Shown in pieces: positions 53,528 to 64,000 of a stretch of DNA of 64,000 nt (position 1 is the first letter of the stretch; every line of letters begins with the position of its first letter). Source of the DNA: Treponema sp. (GTDB taxonomy: Bacteria; Spirochaetota; Spirochaetia; Treponematales; Treponemataceae); contig JAEEVR010000008.1 in the NCBI GenBank assembly GCA_016290995.1, positions 1 to 64,000 on the forward strand. Reading direction: 5' to 3'. Both the position numbers and the translations under genes were made by a program. The notes beneath the pieces are model-generated. The model saw only the letters and a list, made by a program, of their open reading frames with translations, searched no databases and was not told the origin of the DNA.

Positions 53528-54844
53528 ATGAATTTTCCGCGAGTGTTTTTAAAGAAGAACGAAGAGAAAGAAATTAAGGGCGGCTTTTTGTGGGCCTTTG
53601 ACAACGAGCTTGGCCGCGTAAAATATTTTGAAGGAAACGAATGGAAGGAATGCCAGTTCGTTCCTAAGAGCGACGGCGAAAACGGCGTTCAAGACCAAAA
53701 AAGCGGCTCGTTTCCCGTCAAGGACGGAGAGCTTGTCGAGCTTTACACAAACGCCGGAGCCTTTTTGGCGAGCGGAATTTTCAACCGTTCCTCTAAAATC
53801 ACAGTGCGCCTTTTGGGAACGGAAAAGGCCGAAGAAATCGACGCGGACAAAAGCGAATACATTTACAAAAAAATCTTTGACGCGATGAACTTGCGCAAAA
53901 TGCATTTTGACGTTGGCGACTCCTTTAGGCTTGTCTTTGGCGAGGCGGACTTTTTGCCTGGCTTTATTTGCGAGCGCTACGTCGCCGAAGGAAGCAAGGT
54001 TTATTTGCTGGTCCAGTTCTTGTCGCTTTCTTGCGAAGTTTTTAGAAAAGAAATAATTAGCGCGCTTGAAAAAATCGCCGAGCCCTTCGCCATTTACGAG
54101 AGGAGCGACGCCGACGTCCGCTTAAAGGAAGGCTTGGAATTAAAGAGCGGCTGGATAAAGGCGCCTAAGGGCGGCGACGGCTCTAACAATGACGGCGCGA
54201 CAATAACGATTGTCGAAAATTCCGTCCGCATTCAAGTTGACTTGGCCAACGGACAAAAGACCGGCTACTTCCTTGACCAAAAATTCAACCGCAAGGAAAT
54301 CTGGAAGTACTGCCGCGGAAAGAACGTCTTTGACGCCTTTAGCCACACTGGAGCCTTTGGCCTCAACGCCTTTATGGCCGGAGCAAAAAGCGTTTTGTGC
54401 GCCGACATTTCGGAAGACGCCGCCGCCTTGATCAACACAAACATAAAGTTGAACGGAGCGGAGAAGGTTGTGTCCGCCGTTTGCGCCGACGTCTTTGATT
54501 TGCTCAAGCAGTACGAGTCGGAAGGAAAAAAGTTTGACGTCATCATCCTTGACCCGCCGGCCTTTACAAAGAGCGCAAAGATGATAAAAAAAGCTTACGG
54601 CGGCTACAAGGAAATCAACTTGCGCGCGATGCGGATCCTTAACAAGGGCGGCATTCTTGTAACGTGCTCTTGCTCGCACTTTTTTGACGAAACGAATTTT
54701 TATTCGATGCTTGCGGCGGCGGCAAGCGACAGCCACAGGCGCGTCCAGATTTTGTCAAAAGGCGGAGCGGCTCCAGACCATCCGGTCTTGCTGGGCTATC
54801 CGAAAAGCGAATACCTTAAGCGCGCGATCTGCAAGGTTCAATGA
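53528..54844 (+). CDS. rlmI: 23S rRNA (cytosine-C5) methyltransferase, RlmI type
   Basis: The product has 438 residues. N-terminal PUA domain (about 1-110, with FLKKNEEKEIKGGFLWAFDN), then the EEHUD-like middle region and a class I SAM methyltransferase domain: GYFLDQKFNR, NVFDAFSHTGAFGLNAFMAG, IILDPPAFTKSAKMIKKAYG, VTCSCSHFF. This is the RlmI/YccW arrangement, which methylates C1962 of 23S rRNA in E. coli; the exact site here is inferred. The ATG follows GGTGATGAT. The stop overlaps the miaA start (ATGATG). Confidence 0.88.
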   Translation: MNFPRVFLKKNEEKEIKGGFLWAFDNELGRVKYFEGNEWKECQFVPKSDGENGVQDQKSGSFPVKDGELVELYTNAGAFLASGIFNRSSKITVRLLGTEKAEEIDADKSEYIYKKIFDAMNLRKMHFDVGDSFRLVFGEADFLPGFICERYVAEGSKVYLLVQFLSLSCEVFRKEIISALEKIAEPFAIYERSDADVRLKEGLELKSGWIKAPKGGDGSNNDGATITIVENSVRIQVDLANGQKTGYFLDQKFNRKEIWKYCRGKNVFDAFSHTGAFGLNAFMAGAKSVLCADISEDAAALINTNIKLNGAEKVVSAVCADVFDLLKQYESEGKKFDVIILDPPAFTKSAKMIKKAYGGYKEINLRAMRILNKGGILVTCSCSHFFDETNFYSMLAAAASDSHRRVQILSKGGAAPDHPVLLGYPKSEYLKRAICKVQ

Positions 54845-55812
54845 TGCAAGCGCAAAACTGTAATTGCGTCGTCCTTCTTGGGCCCACCGCCGTCGGAAAG
54901 ACCGCGATCGGAGTCCGCTTGGCTCGCGCGCTCGGAACGGAAATAATTTCCGCGGACAGCCGGCAAGTCTACAAGGGCTTGGACATCGGCAGCGGAAAGG
55001 ATTTGGCCGACTACGTTCTTGACGGCGTGCAAGTTCCATACCATTTGATTGACGTGGCCGACTTAAGCCAGGAGTACTCGGTTTTTTTGTACCAAAAAGA
55101 TTTTTACGAATGCTTTTCGCAGATGCAAGCGCGCGGCCTCGTTCCCGTCGTTGTCGGCGGAAGCGGAATGTACGTTGACGCCGTGGTCCGCGGCTACGAC
55201 TTGGTTCCCGTTCCGGAGGACAAAAAATTGCGCGCCCAACTTGCGGACAAATCGCTTGAAGAGCTTGGAAAAATGCTCCTTGCCTTAAAGGGCGGCTCGC
55301 TTCACGTTCCCCGAGATTTGTTGGAGCGCGACCGCGTCGTCAAGGCGATTGAGATTGAGACCTTTATCCAAAGCCCCGAATGCGAGGCCTTTAAAAAATC
55401 CTTGCCTCCGCGGCCTGACATCCGCCCGATAATTTTGGGAACGACCTTGCCTCGCGAAAAGCTTAGGGCCAACATAGCGCGCCGCCTTGACGAGCGCCTT
55501 GACGAAGGAATGGTTGAAGAAGTCAAAGGCTTGCATGAAGCAGGCGCCTCTTGGGAGCGCTTGGAAAAGCTTGGCCTTGAGTACCGCTTTGTCTCAGAAT
55601 TCTTGCAGGGAAAATTTTCAAGCCAAAAAGAGATGCGCGACTTGTTATGCACCGCCATTTGCCAGTTTGCAAAGAGGCAAGAGACTTGGTTTAGGGGAAT
55701 GGAAAAAAAAGGCGTTGTGATTAATTGGCTTCCGCTAGAGGGAAGCGTTGAAGAAAAAGTTAAGGCCGCGATGGAGATTGTCGCGGCCTGTGGGCTTGAA
55801 GTTAAGCGCTGA
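54841..55812 (+). CDS. miaA: tRNA dimethylallyltransferase
   Basis: Adds the isopentenyl group from DMAPP to A37 of tRNAs reading UNN codons. The 323-residue product shows the P-loop LLGPTAVGKTAIGVRL, SADSRQVYKGLDIGSGK, VPYHLIDVADLSQEYSV, and GGSGMYVDAVVRGYDL. The first ATG (54841) overlaps the rlmI stop; 54844 is the alternative. The 3' end overlaps a small convergent gene by 11 nt. Confidence 0.95.
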   Translation: MMQAQNCNCVVLLGPTAVGKTAIGVRLARALGTEIISADSRQVYKGLDIGSGKDLADYVLDGVQVPYHLIDVADLSQEYSVFLYQKDFYECFSQMQARGLVPVVVGGSGMYVDAVVRGYDLVPVPEDKKLRAQLADKSLEELGKMLLALKGGSLHVPRDLLERDRVVKAIEIETFIQSPECEAFKKSLPPRPDIRPIILGTTLPREKLRANIARRLDERLDEGMVEEVKGLHEAGASWERLEKLGLEYRFVSEFLQGKFSSQKEMRDLLCTAICQFAKRQETWFRGMEKKGVVINWLPLEGSVEEKVKAAMEIVAACGLEVKR

Positions 55813-56017
55813 TCGCTTCTACAGCGTGGTCTATCTTTGTAAGGTAGCCGGTTCTTACGCAGCTTTCAAAGAGCGACTTTGAGATGTAGTCGGTCTTTAC
55901 TTCGTTGTATCCGTCTTGATCGCGCACGATGCGAACGACGTAGCCGTCTTCAACCTCGCGAACTATTGTCATGTAGTCGTTTGCGTTTCCAATGCTTTTC
56001 AATGTATAGGTTCCCAT
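55802..56017 (-). CDS. Small conserved protein of unknown function
   Basis: The product has 71 residues, with no signal peptide or membrane segment. The sequence is mixed beta/alpha (YTLKSIGNANDYMTIVREVE; DGYVVRIVRDQDGYNEVKTD; LFESCVRTGYLTKIDHAVEA). The strong ribosome binding site AGGAGGAAATT before the ATG and clean codon use support a real gene. No family recognised. It is convergent with miaA (11-nt overlap). Confidence 0.7.
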   Translation of the reverse strand: MGTYTLKSIGNANDYMTIVREVEDGYVVRIVRDQDGYNEVKTDYISKSLFESCVRTGYLTKIDHAVEAISA

Positions 56018-56057
56018 AATTTCCTCCTATCAATTTTAAATAAAAGCAAAATTTTTC

Positions 56058-56086
56058 TTGCCAAGCGCAAGTTCTAATACTATAAT
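56058..56086 (+). promoter_or_regulatory. Promoter of the TatD-family gene
   Basis: TTGCCA at 56058-56063, a 17-nt spacer and a perfect TATAAT at 56081-56086. The inverted repeat CTTGC/GCAAG (56057-56071) overlaps the -35 and could be an operator or chance. Confidence 0.65.
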
Positions 56087-56112
56087 TGTCGGAAAGGGGA
56101 GGAAATAGTTTA

Positions 56113-56907
56113 GTGAATTTTTGCGACGCCCACTTTCATTTGATTCCGTCGGAAGCGGCTTTGGGAACGCATTCTCTGCCAAGAGGCCGAGGCGTGACCG
56201 CCGCGCATTTTAAGGACGAGTTTTTGGCGCAAGAAGCGCGCGTCAAAGAGTTGAACGCTTTGTTTCAAAAGCAAAAAGGCGCGGCCTCCGAATTAATCCA
56301 GTCCTTTGGCTTGCACCCGCAAGAGCCGCTTTTGGAAAACCTTGATTTTTTGGAAGGCCTATTGCAAGAAAAACGAATCGCGGCGATAGGCGAGTGCGGC
56401 TTTGATTTTTTCACTCCTGAATTTGCCGCCAACCGCGAAAAGCAAGAAAAGGCCTTTGCCGCCCAGCTTGACTTGGCCGCGCGTTATCAAGTCCCCGCGC
56501 TTGTCCACGCGCGCAAAGCGATGCAAGAAATTTTCGCCGCGGCTGGAGCGCTAAAAAAAGCGCCGGCGGTTGTATTCCATTCCTTTGCCGGAAGCCCGGC
56601 CGACGCCAGTTCCCTTCTTGCAAAAGGAATCAACGCCTACTTTTCTTTTGGAAAGCCTTTGATGAACGGAGCAAAAAAAGCGATTCTATGCGTCCGCTCT
56701 TTGCCGCAAGACCGTCTGCTTTTGGAGACCGACGCTCCCTACCAAACCTTAAAGGGCGAGCTTGCCACAAGCCCGCAAGAGATCGCCGACGTTTACCAGG
56801 CCGCCTTTGAAATTCGCGCGGCCGGCAGCCCCTTTGAGGCGCGGCCTTCGTTTTTTGACTTTACCGCAGCGATTGAAAAAAACTTTGACAAGGCTTTTGG
56901 CCTTTAA
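56113..56907 (+). CDS. TatD family metal-dependent hydrolase
   Basis: The product has 264 residues, TIM-barrel nuclease of the TatD/YcfH family. Metal and active-site motifs: NFCDAHFHLIPSE at the N-terminus, SFGLHPQEPLLE, IGECGFDFFTPE, VPALVHARKAMQE, VVFHSFAGSP, and LLLETDAPYQ. The start is a GTG at 56113, chosen because GGGGAGG lies 10 nt upstream. Probably a 3'-5' exonuclease or D-aminoacyl-tRNA-deacylase-like hydrolase; the exact substrate of the family is not settled. Its end overlaps the convergent Hpt gene by 4 nt. Confidence 0.88.
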   Translation: MNFCDAHFHLIPSEAALGTHSLPRGRGVTAAHFKDEFLAQEARVKELNALFQKQKGAASELIQSFGLHPQEPLLENLDFLEGLLQEKRIAAIGECGFDFFTPEFAANREKQEKAFAAQLDLAARYQVPALVHARKAMQEIFAAAGALKKAPAVVFHSFAGSPADASSLLAKGINAYFSFGKPLMNGAKKAILCVRSLPQDRLLLETDAPYQTLKGELATSPQEIADVYQAAFEIRAAGSPFEARPSFFDFTAAIEKNFDKAFGL

Positions 56908-57254
56908 AGATTCGCCGTTGCGGCCGCGACTTCCTCAAGGCATTTTTGGTAGGAGTCGCAAAAGTCTTGGACAAGATTTTCGTCGGGCGTAGCCTTTGAG
57001 CGCAAGAGGTCTTCCAATTTTTGGGCCGCGTCTCCGATTGTTTTTGCGCCGATTTGATAGGACGCGCCTTTTGTTTTGTGGACAGCCTTTGCGGCCGCCT
57101 CAAAATCTTTCTTTTGAATCAAGGCCTTAAAAGTGTCCGGATCAAATTTATTTTCTTCGACATACGTGTCAAGCAAAATTTTGTACAAGTCCTTGTCGCC
57201 GTCTACAAAGGAAAGGCCTTCTTGAACGTTAAAAATTGTTTCCATAAATGACAT
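56904..57254 (-). CDS. Stand-alone histidine phosphotransfer (Hpt) protein
   Basis: The product has up to 116 residues; four-helix Hpt domain with the phospho-accepting histidine in AAKAVHKTKGASYQIGA (His59, or His56 if the second ATG at 57245 is used) and the supporting KLEDLLRSKATPDENL helix. It would shuttle phosphate between a hybrid kinase and a response regulator; no partner kinase is in the window. The second ATG (MET) is the more likely start, since a perfect TATAAT overlaps the first one and leaves about 1 nt of leader. Confidence 0.82.
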   Translation of the reverse strand: MSFMETIFNVQEGLSFVDGDKDLYKILLDTYVEENKFDPDTFKALIQKKDFEAAAKAVHKTKGASYQIGAKTIGDAAQKLEDLLRSKATPDENLVQDFCDSYQKCLEEVAAATANL

Positions 57255-57258
57255 TATA
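57253..57258 (-). promoter_or_regulatory. -10 element of the hpt promoter
   Basis: Perfect TATAAT on the minus strand (57258-57253). The -35 position (57281-57276) reads TAGCGC, a poor match. The ATG at 57245 is 7 nt further, so the transcript would be essentially leaderless. The element overlaps the putative -35 of lepB on the other strand. Confidence 0.45.
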
Positions 57259-57285
57259 GACTGAATGCCGTTTTTGCGCTAGAAT
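57257..57285 (+). promoter_or_regulatory. Promoter of lepB, near-leaderless
   Basis: TAGACT at 57257-57262, a 17-nt spacer and TAGAAT at 57280-57285. The lepB ATG at 57294 is 8 nt past the -10, and no ribosome binding site is present, so a leader of about 2 nt is predicted. Confidence 0.5.
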
Positions 57286-57293
57286 GCCGCTGT

Positions 57294-59036
57294 ATGAAAA
57301 ACTTAAAAACAGTATTTTTGCTTGACGCGATTTTTGCGGCCCTTTTTTCAATCGCTAACGTTTATTTTGGCCTTGACATCGCGATTTTTGCCTTTCCGCT
57401 TGCAGCCGTGTTCAACGCCTTTCTTTTGCATCAAATTTATTTTGGACTTTTGAGAAATCCATCGCGCGTAAATTTCAATGTCGTGAAAAAACTTTTGCAG
57501 TACCAGCCCTTCGCGCATTTGGTCGCGTTTATAATCCGCCGCTCCGGAGAGAAGGGAACGTCCTTTGCCTTTGACGCCTTTACGGTTTGCCTTTGGCTTT
57601 TGGCCTTTGTTTTTTCTTTGGTCGCGCTAAGAATGATTTCCGACAAAAAGATTAAGAGCGTCAATCCTGAGTGGATGGAATTTTCAAGGCCAAAAAAGCG
57701 CAAGGGCGGCGCGTGGTTTGCCTTTGAAATTTTGGATTGGGCCGACGCTTTGGTGCAAGCGGTCTTTATGGTTTTGCTTTTTCAGATTTTCTTCTTTCAG
57801 TTTTACAAGATTCCGTCAGAGTCGATGGTGTCCGAACTTTTGATCCGCGACCGCTTGATGGTTTCAAAAATCACAAGCGGACCAAAGTTCCCCCTTACAA
57901 AAGTGGGGCTCCCTGCGTTCAAAAAGTATAAGAGGGGCGACATCGTAGTGTTCCGCAATCCCCATTACTCAAGCGGAAGAAAGGACGAAGTAAAGTCCGT
58001 CGTTTCGGAATTGGTTTACATGCTCACTTTTACCACGGTCAACTTGAACGTGGACTCAAACGGACAGGTAAAGGCCGATCCCCTTGTAAAGCGCCTTGTC
58101 GGCCTTCCCGGCGAACAGCTTATGATGGTCAACGGAGTTCTATATTCCAGGACAAAAGACTCGCCGCGCTTTGCTCCCGTTCAGGAAGACGCAAAGTGGG
58201 CCAACTACAACCTCAACGAAAAAGCGCCTGAGATAAAGCGCTTGATACAAGAGTTCCCCATTAACCAAGAAGGCTACGAAGAGATGCTGGCCTTTGAAAA
58301 AGAGCGCGACACGATGGACATTGAGGCGGCCAAAAAAGAGTGTTATGACATCGCTTGGAATTTTTGGAAAACCGTTCGAGCCGATAAAATGAACGCGCCC
58401 AAAAAAGACTTTTTTACGCCCGACGAACTTTTTGAGTACAACCTCTTGCGCGAAAACTACACGCTTACGACAAAGCTTATGGCCGCCGGAACGGACGGGG
58501 CCTCTTGGTTCCACGCCTTTATGACCGATTGGTTTGAGCGCGGCGACAAGGCTTTAAAGGACGGCCTTTACGGCGGAGACTTGTATTCGGACTCCAACTT
58601 TAGGCTCAACCTTATGCTTAAGCTTTGCGTCGGAAAATTTGTCTTGAGGAACGCGCAATTGATTTCCAGCGGTTTGCCTTATTCAAACTTGGTTGACGAC
58701 CAAGAAATCAGGGGCCTTTGGGACCGCGCCCAGCTTTTGCAAAGCTACATAAATTATTTGGACAGAAGAAACATGCCGGTTTTTCCGGCCAACGCCTCCG
58801 ACGGTTCTGCCAACTACATTCCCAAGGGCTGCTACTTTATGATGGGCGACAACCGCTTTAACTCCCTGGACATGAGGCACAGCTACGACGAGCGCTTGGA
58901 GGCCCTTACGCCTTATGACGATTATTCCGTTTATTATTACACCAATATGGAGCCCCAATACGTAAGCCAAGACAAAATCTTGGGCACCACCGAATTCCGC
59001 TTTTGGCCCAAAGGCAGAATAGGGTTCTTGAAATAA
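57294..59036 (+). CDS. lepB: Signal peptidase I, large treponemal form
   Basis: Removes signal peptides of exported proteins at the outer face of the inner membrane. The product has 580 residues, about twice the usual length. Four hydrophobic segments (about 5-25, 28-50, 94-112, 152-171) precede the catalytic part. Catalytic serine in [13 protein letters not shown] (Ser177) and lysine in [13 protein letters not shown] (Lys266), then a C-terminal box [15 protein letters not shown]. Between the lysine region and the last box lies an insertion of about 220 residues, mostly charged and helical, of unknown role. It is followed by secA, whose promoter begins just inside the 3' end. Confidence 0.92.
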   Translation: MKNLKTVFLLDAIFAALFSIANVYFGLDIAIFAFPLAAVFNAFLLHQIYFGLLRNPSRVNFNVVKKLLQYQPFAHLVAFIIRRSGEKGTSFAFDAFTVCLWLLAFVFSLVALRMISDKKIKSVNPEWMEFSRPKKRKGGAWFAFEILDWADALVQAVFMVLLFQIFFFQFYKIPSESMVSELLIRDRLMVSKITSGPKFPLTKVGLPAFKKYKRGDIVVFRNPHYSSGRKDEVKSVVSELVYMLTFTTVNLNVDSNGQVKADPLVKRLVGLPGEQLMMVNGVLYSRTKDSPRFAPVQEDAKWANYNLNEKAPEIKRLIQEFPINQEGYEEMLAFEKERDTMDIEAAKKECYDIAWNFWKTVRADKMNAPKKDFFTPDELFEYNLLRENYTLTTKLMAAGTDGASWFHAFMTDWFERGDKALKDGLYGGDLYSDSNFRLNLMLKLCVGKFVLRNAQLISSGLPYSNLVDDQEIRGLWDRAQLLQSYINYLDRRNMPVFPANASDGSANYIPKGCYFMMGDNRFNSLDMRHSYDERLEALTPYDDYSVYYYTNMEPQYVSQDKILGTTEFRFWPKGRIGFLK

Positions 59037-59056
59037 ATGTCGCTATTCAGTATAAT
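59028..59056 (+). promoter_or_regulatory. Promoter of secA, near-leaderless
   Basis: TTGAAA at 59028-59033, a 17-nt spacer and a perfect TATAAT at 59051-59056. The SecA start ATG at 59066 is 9 nt past the -10, giving a leader of about 3 nt; no ribosome binding site is possible. Confidence 0.65.
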
Positions 59057-59065
59057 AGTAATATT

Positions 59066-61847
<2,782 letters not shown>

Positions 61848-61864
<17 letters not shown>

Positions 61865-63074
61865 ACTTTTCGCCGCTTCGCTTTTGGCCATTTTTTCCGT
61901 CTGTTTCTTTTCTTGCAAAAAGACCGGGAGCGTTGCTAGCGTAAAAAGACAGGAATTGTTTTCGCTTAAGTACGGTTCATTTGAGGAACAGTTGAACCTG
62001 GCCGGCGGCCTAAACGCGACCGGCGCGGTCAACACCGCCATCGCCATGCGCGACGGTTTCTTTTACGTTTCAAACGGCGAGTCGCAAAAAATCTTGGAGC
62101 TAAACTCTTACGGCGACTTGCTTACCCTTTACCACAATCCAGAGACAAATCCGACGCCTCTTTTTGACAGTTCTGATTCAAGGCAGGCGTTTTCCTCAAA
62201 AAACGTCAGCACAAGAAAGACTGTTGACTATCCCTTTAATTCTCCGTCGCTTTTGGCTTTGGACTCAAGCAAGTACATTTACGTCGCGGAAACGCTTCCA
62301 AAAGAAAGGCAGGAAACAGGCGACAATAAAATTTTGATGCAAGTCGTTTTGCGCTTTAACTCCAATTCTTTTGTCGATTACATCGGCCAACAGGGAGTGG
62401 GAGGAACGCCTTTCCCCTTTATCAGAAACATTTACGTGACCCAAGACGATTGCTTGGTCGTCGTTTGCGTTGTAAACGAAGGCTTCCAAATTTTTAGATA
62501 CAATCCGCAAGGCTTTCCCTTGTCCGAAACTTTGATAAAGTATTCCGACGCTCCAGAATACGGCGAGGCCAAAATGGGCGTCACAAAATACGCTGAAATT
62601 GAAAACGTAATTCCTGACCCCGCGTCCGACCGCTTGTTTGTAAAGGCGGACTACTACGAAACTTCGATTGACGTTTCAAGCAAAGTGCAGAACGGAATCT
62701 CGGATCCGGTGAGCGTCGTTTTCCCTTATGACATAAAGAAAGGAACTTTTGGAGACGGCCTTGAAATTCCGCCTTACGAAGAGACGATTTCTGACGGCTT
62801 TTCAAAGCAAGTCTACAAGCTTCCGTACGATATGGTCGGCGCGACAAAAAACGGCTGGCTGTTCTTTTCGATTGCTCTTGAATCCGGCTGCATGGTTCAA
62901 ATGATAAACTTGGAGTCGGAAAAAGTGATCAGAAGGCAATTGAATTTTGACGCTGTTAACGTTGTCTACAGTTCTTATTCTTTGAGCGAAACGGGAATTG
63001 TCAGCGCCCTTTTGGCGGAACGCGACAAGGCAAAAGTCGTTTGGTGGCGAACCGATACTTTGGTGGATCAATAA
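61848..63074 (+). CDS. Putative lipoprotein, beta-propeller-like
   Basis: The product has 408 residues. The signal ends in a lipobox FFSC near residue 22 (or 19 from the second ATG at 61857). The mature part has repeating strands with aromatic turns ([51 protein letters not shown]) like NHL/WD-type propeller blades. No catalytic residues are recognised. The gene lies next to secA and a membrane-protein gene; the role is unknown, but an export- or envelope-related one is plausible. Confidence 0.72.
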
Positions 63075-63091
63075 GCCTAGGGGGAGGGGAA

Positions 63092-63694
63092 ATGGCTTTT
63101 TACGACAACATTCCGGAAAGCAAAAGCCCTGATCAGGACGCGGACGAAAATCTTGTTTTTCGCTACAACCGCGAAGAGCGGATAAAAAACGCTCCAAAAA
63201 TCGTTCAAGATTATTACGCCGGCAAAATGAATCCCACAAAGGGATTGTTTAAGGTTTTGGTCGCGACAAAGTTCAACCGTTTTATGCTTTTTACAGTGGG
63301 CTTGTGCTTTGCCGTAGTCCTCTTTGTAAACACATTCGGCAACAGGCCCAATATAGCGACCGCCGCCGGCTTTGAATTTGAAATGTCTTCGTTTTGCTAT
63401 GACGAAAACATTTATTCCCAGATAAAAGTCCATCCGTTAAAGAAAAGCCTGGCCGACAAGAACTTTGCGATTGACCAATACATAAAGGACCAAGAGAAAG
63501 TTTTTGCGTCCTTTAGTTTTATTGACGTGGACGGCCAAACTTTGGATAAAATTCAAAAATCGGCGGAAATTGAAAAAAACGCGTTTTTTATAAGGACAAA
63601 CAGTCCAGATTATGATATAATAAAAGTAGAGGCTGTCGTAGAGCTTTTAGGGCAAAAAGTTGATTTGACTTCAAAAGTTACGCGGCGCGAATAA
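63092..63694 (+). CDS. Single-pass membrane protein of unknown function
   Basis: The product has 200 residues. A charged cytoplasmic N-terminus (about 1-63) is followed by one membrane segment (about 65-84, FMLFTVGLCFAVVLFVNTFG) and a periplasmic domain of about 110 residues with FEFEMSSFCYDENIYSQIKV and FIRTNSPDYDIIKVEAVVEL. The ATG at 63092 follows TAGGGGGAGGGG, the same unusual element as at 17026. The family was not recognised; position after secA and a lipoprotein gene suggests a membrane or export-linked role. Confidence 0.68.
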   Translation: MAFYDNIPESKSPDQDADENLVFRYNREERIKNAPKIVQDYYAGKMNPTKGLFKVLVATKFNRFMLFTVGLCFAVVLFVNTFGNRPNIATAAGFEFEMSSFCYDENIYSQIKVHPLKKSLADKNFAIDQYIKDQEKVFASFSFIDVDGQTLDKIQKSAEIEKNAFFIRTNSPDYDIIKVEAVVELLGQKVDLTSKVTRRE

Positions 63695-63713
63695 TAAAAA
63701 GGCAGGTTGGATT

Positions 63714-64000
63714 ATGGCGCAGTTTTATTGTTTGTCAGTAATGTTGAGCATCTTGTGCGGCTTGATTTTGATTTACAATCAAAATGAAAATTTAGAAGAC
63801 GATTCCTTTGGCGAGGGAGCGGAAAAGAAAACGCTTCCAGGCCTTGAAAAAATCCAAGAAGGCTTGGCTGGCGAGTCGCTTTTTTCAAACGAGCTTTTTA
63901 AGCTGGTGTGCGGCGCGCTTTGTTTTGTGACAGGCTTTGTGATTTTCTTTGTTCCTTATCATGGAATCTCGGTAATCGGCGATTTGCTTCCTGCCCTTGT
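63714..64000 (+). CDS. Membrane protein, 3'-truncated by the window edge
   Basis: ATG at 63714 with AGGCAGGTT upstream, 19 nt after the preceding stop; the frame is open to the end of the window. Two hydrophobic segments are seen: about 3-21 (QFYCLSVMLSILCGLILIY) and about 65-80 (VCGALCFVTGFVIFFV), joined by an acidic linker. The product is not identifiable from this part. It probably belongs to the same transcript as the preceding gene. Confidence 0.6.
   Translation, partial: MAQFYCLSVMLSILCGLILIYNQNENLEDDSFGEGAEKKTLPGLEKIQEGLAGESLFSNELFKLVCGALCFVTGFVIFFVPYHGISVIGDLLPAL

Noticed and set aside
59003-59065. Earlier in-frame start for SecA
   Set aside because: It lies inside the lepB end and the secA promoter; the SecA family starts at the MIVDKIL position.

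Overview
The window is a chromosomal segment of a spirochete, almost certainly a Treponema. The evidence is a periplasmic-flagellum gene set (FlbB, FliK, FlgD and a FlgE with the Lys165/Cys178 lysinoalanine pair, plus the filament sheath protein FlaA), a spirochete-type SPASM protein, a eukaryotic-type hexokinase and a type-2 isoleucyl-tRNA synthetase. Valine/leucine/isoleucine biosynthesis genes (ilvD, ilvB) and large beta-helix surface proteins point to a gut or rumen-like treponeme rather than a reduced pathogen. Coding density is very high: no gene-free stretch reaches 300 bases, many genes overlap by 1-30 nt, and convergent pairs often overlap tail to tail.

Layout. 1-4600: remains of a large GGG-rich beta-helix surface protein that enters from the left edge, broken by a frameshift in an A6 run, an in-frame stop and a chimeric 3' junction into a GLUG-repeat fragment. 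4612-5505: Rpn/PD-(D/E)XK nuclease. 5651-10864: hexokinase, then flbB-fliK-flgD-flgE and a terminator. 11021-15065: coaD-ilvD and ilvB. 15067-23636: a LacI-sensor diguanylate cyclase, then a compact run made of a SPASM protein with a cysteine-less radical-SAM-like region, a GT2-like protein, an SpsF/PseG-like/methyltransferase triple fusion and an ATP-grasp ligase. 23623-26379: amidase, GerMN-like protein, flaA. 26459-31613: RelA/SpoT-TPR protein, tRNA-Glu, a JAMM-DinG helicase and an orphan GHKL-like protein. 31615-41922: lipoproteins, trmB, ligA, M23 peptidase, ileS and a uracil phosphoribosyltransferase. 41933-49749 (minus strand): a five-gene operon with a very acidic repeat protein, an unknown protein, two DUF115/Maf-like proteins and a membrane protein with a degenerate GGDEF domain. 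49916-56907: cell-division, tRNA/rRNA modification and envelope genes (DivIC-like, TsaC, GT8, PlsC-like, RlmI, MiaA, TatD). 56904-64000: Hpt protein, a large signal peptidase I, SecA, and membrane or lipoproteins running off the right edge.

How the pieces may work together. The 17040-23636 cluster (sugar nucleotidyltransferase, PseG-like GT-B domain, methyltransferase, ATP-grasp, SPASM) together with the two DUF115 proteins at 43225-46301 has the parts expected of a glycan-making and flagellin or surface glycosylation route, in a window rich in flagellar genes. This is the best candidate for an undescribed system here, and it is an inference. Two GGDEF-type proteins, one apparently active with an intact I-site and one degenerate, lie at the edges of these two loci. 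Several promoters put the predicted transcription start within 0-3 nt of the start codon (coaD, lepB, secA, hpt, the degenerate GGDEF gene), which suggests repeated use of leaderless mRNAs. All promoters and terminators were located by eye, and no database search was run.
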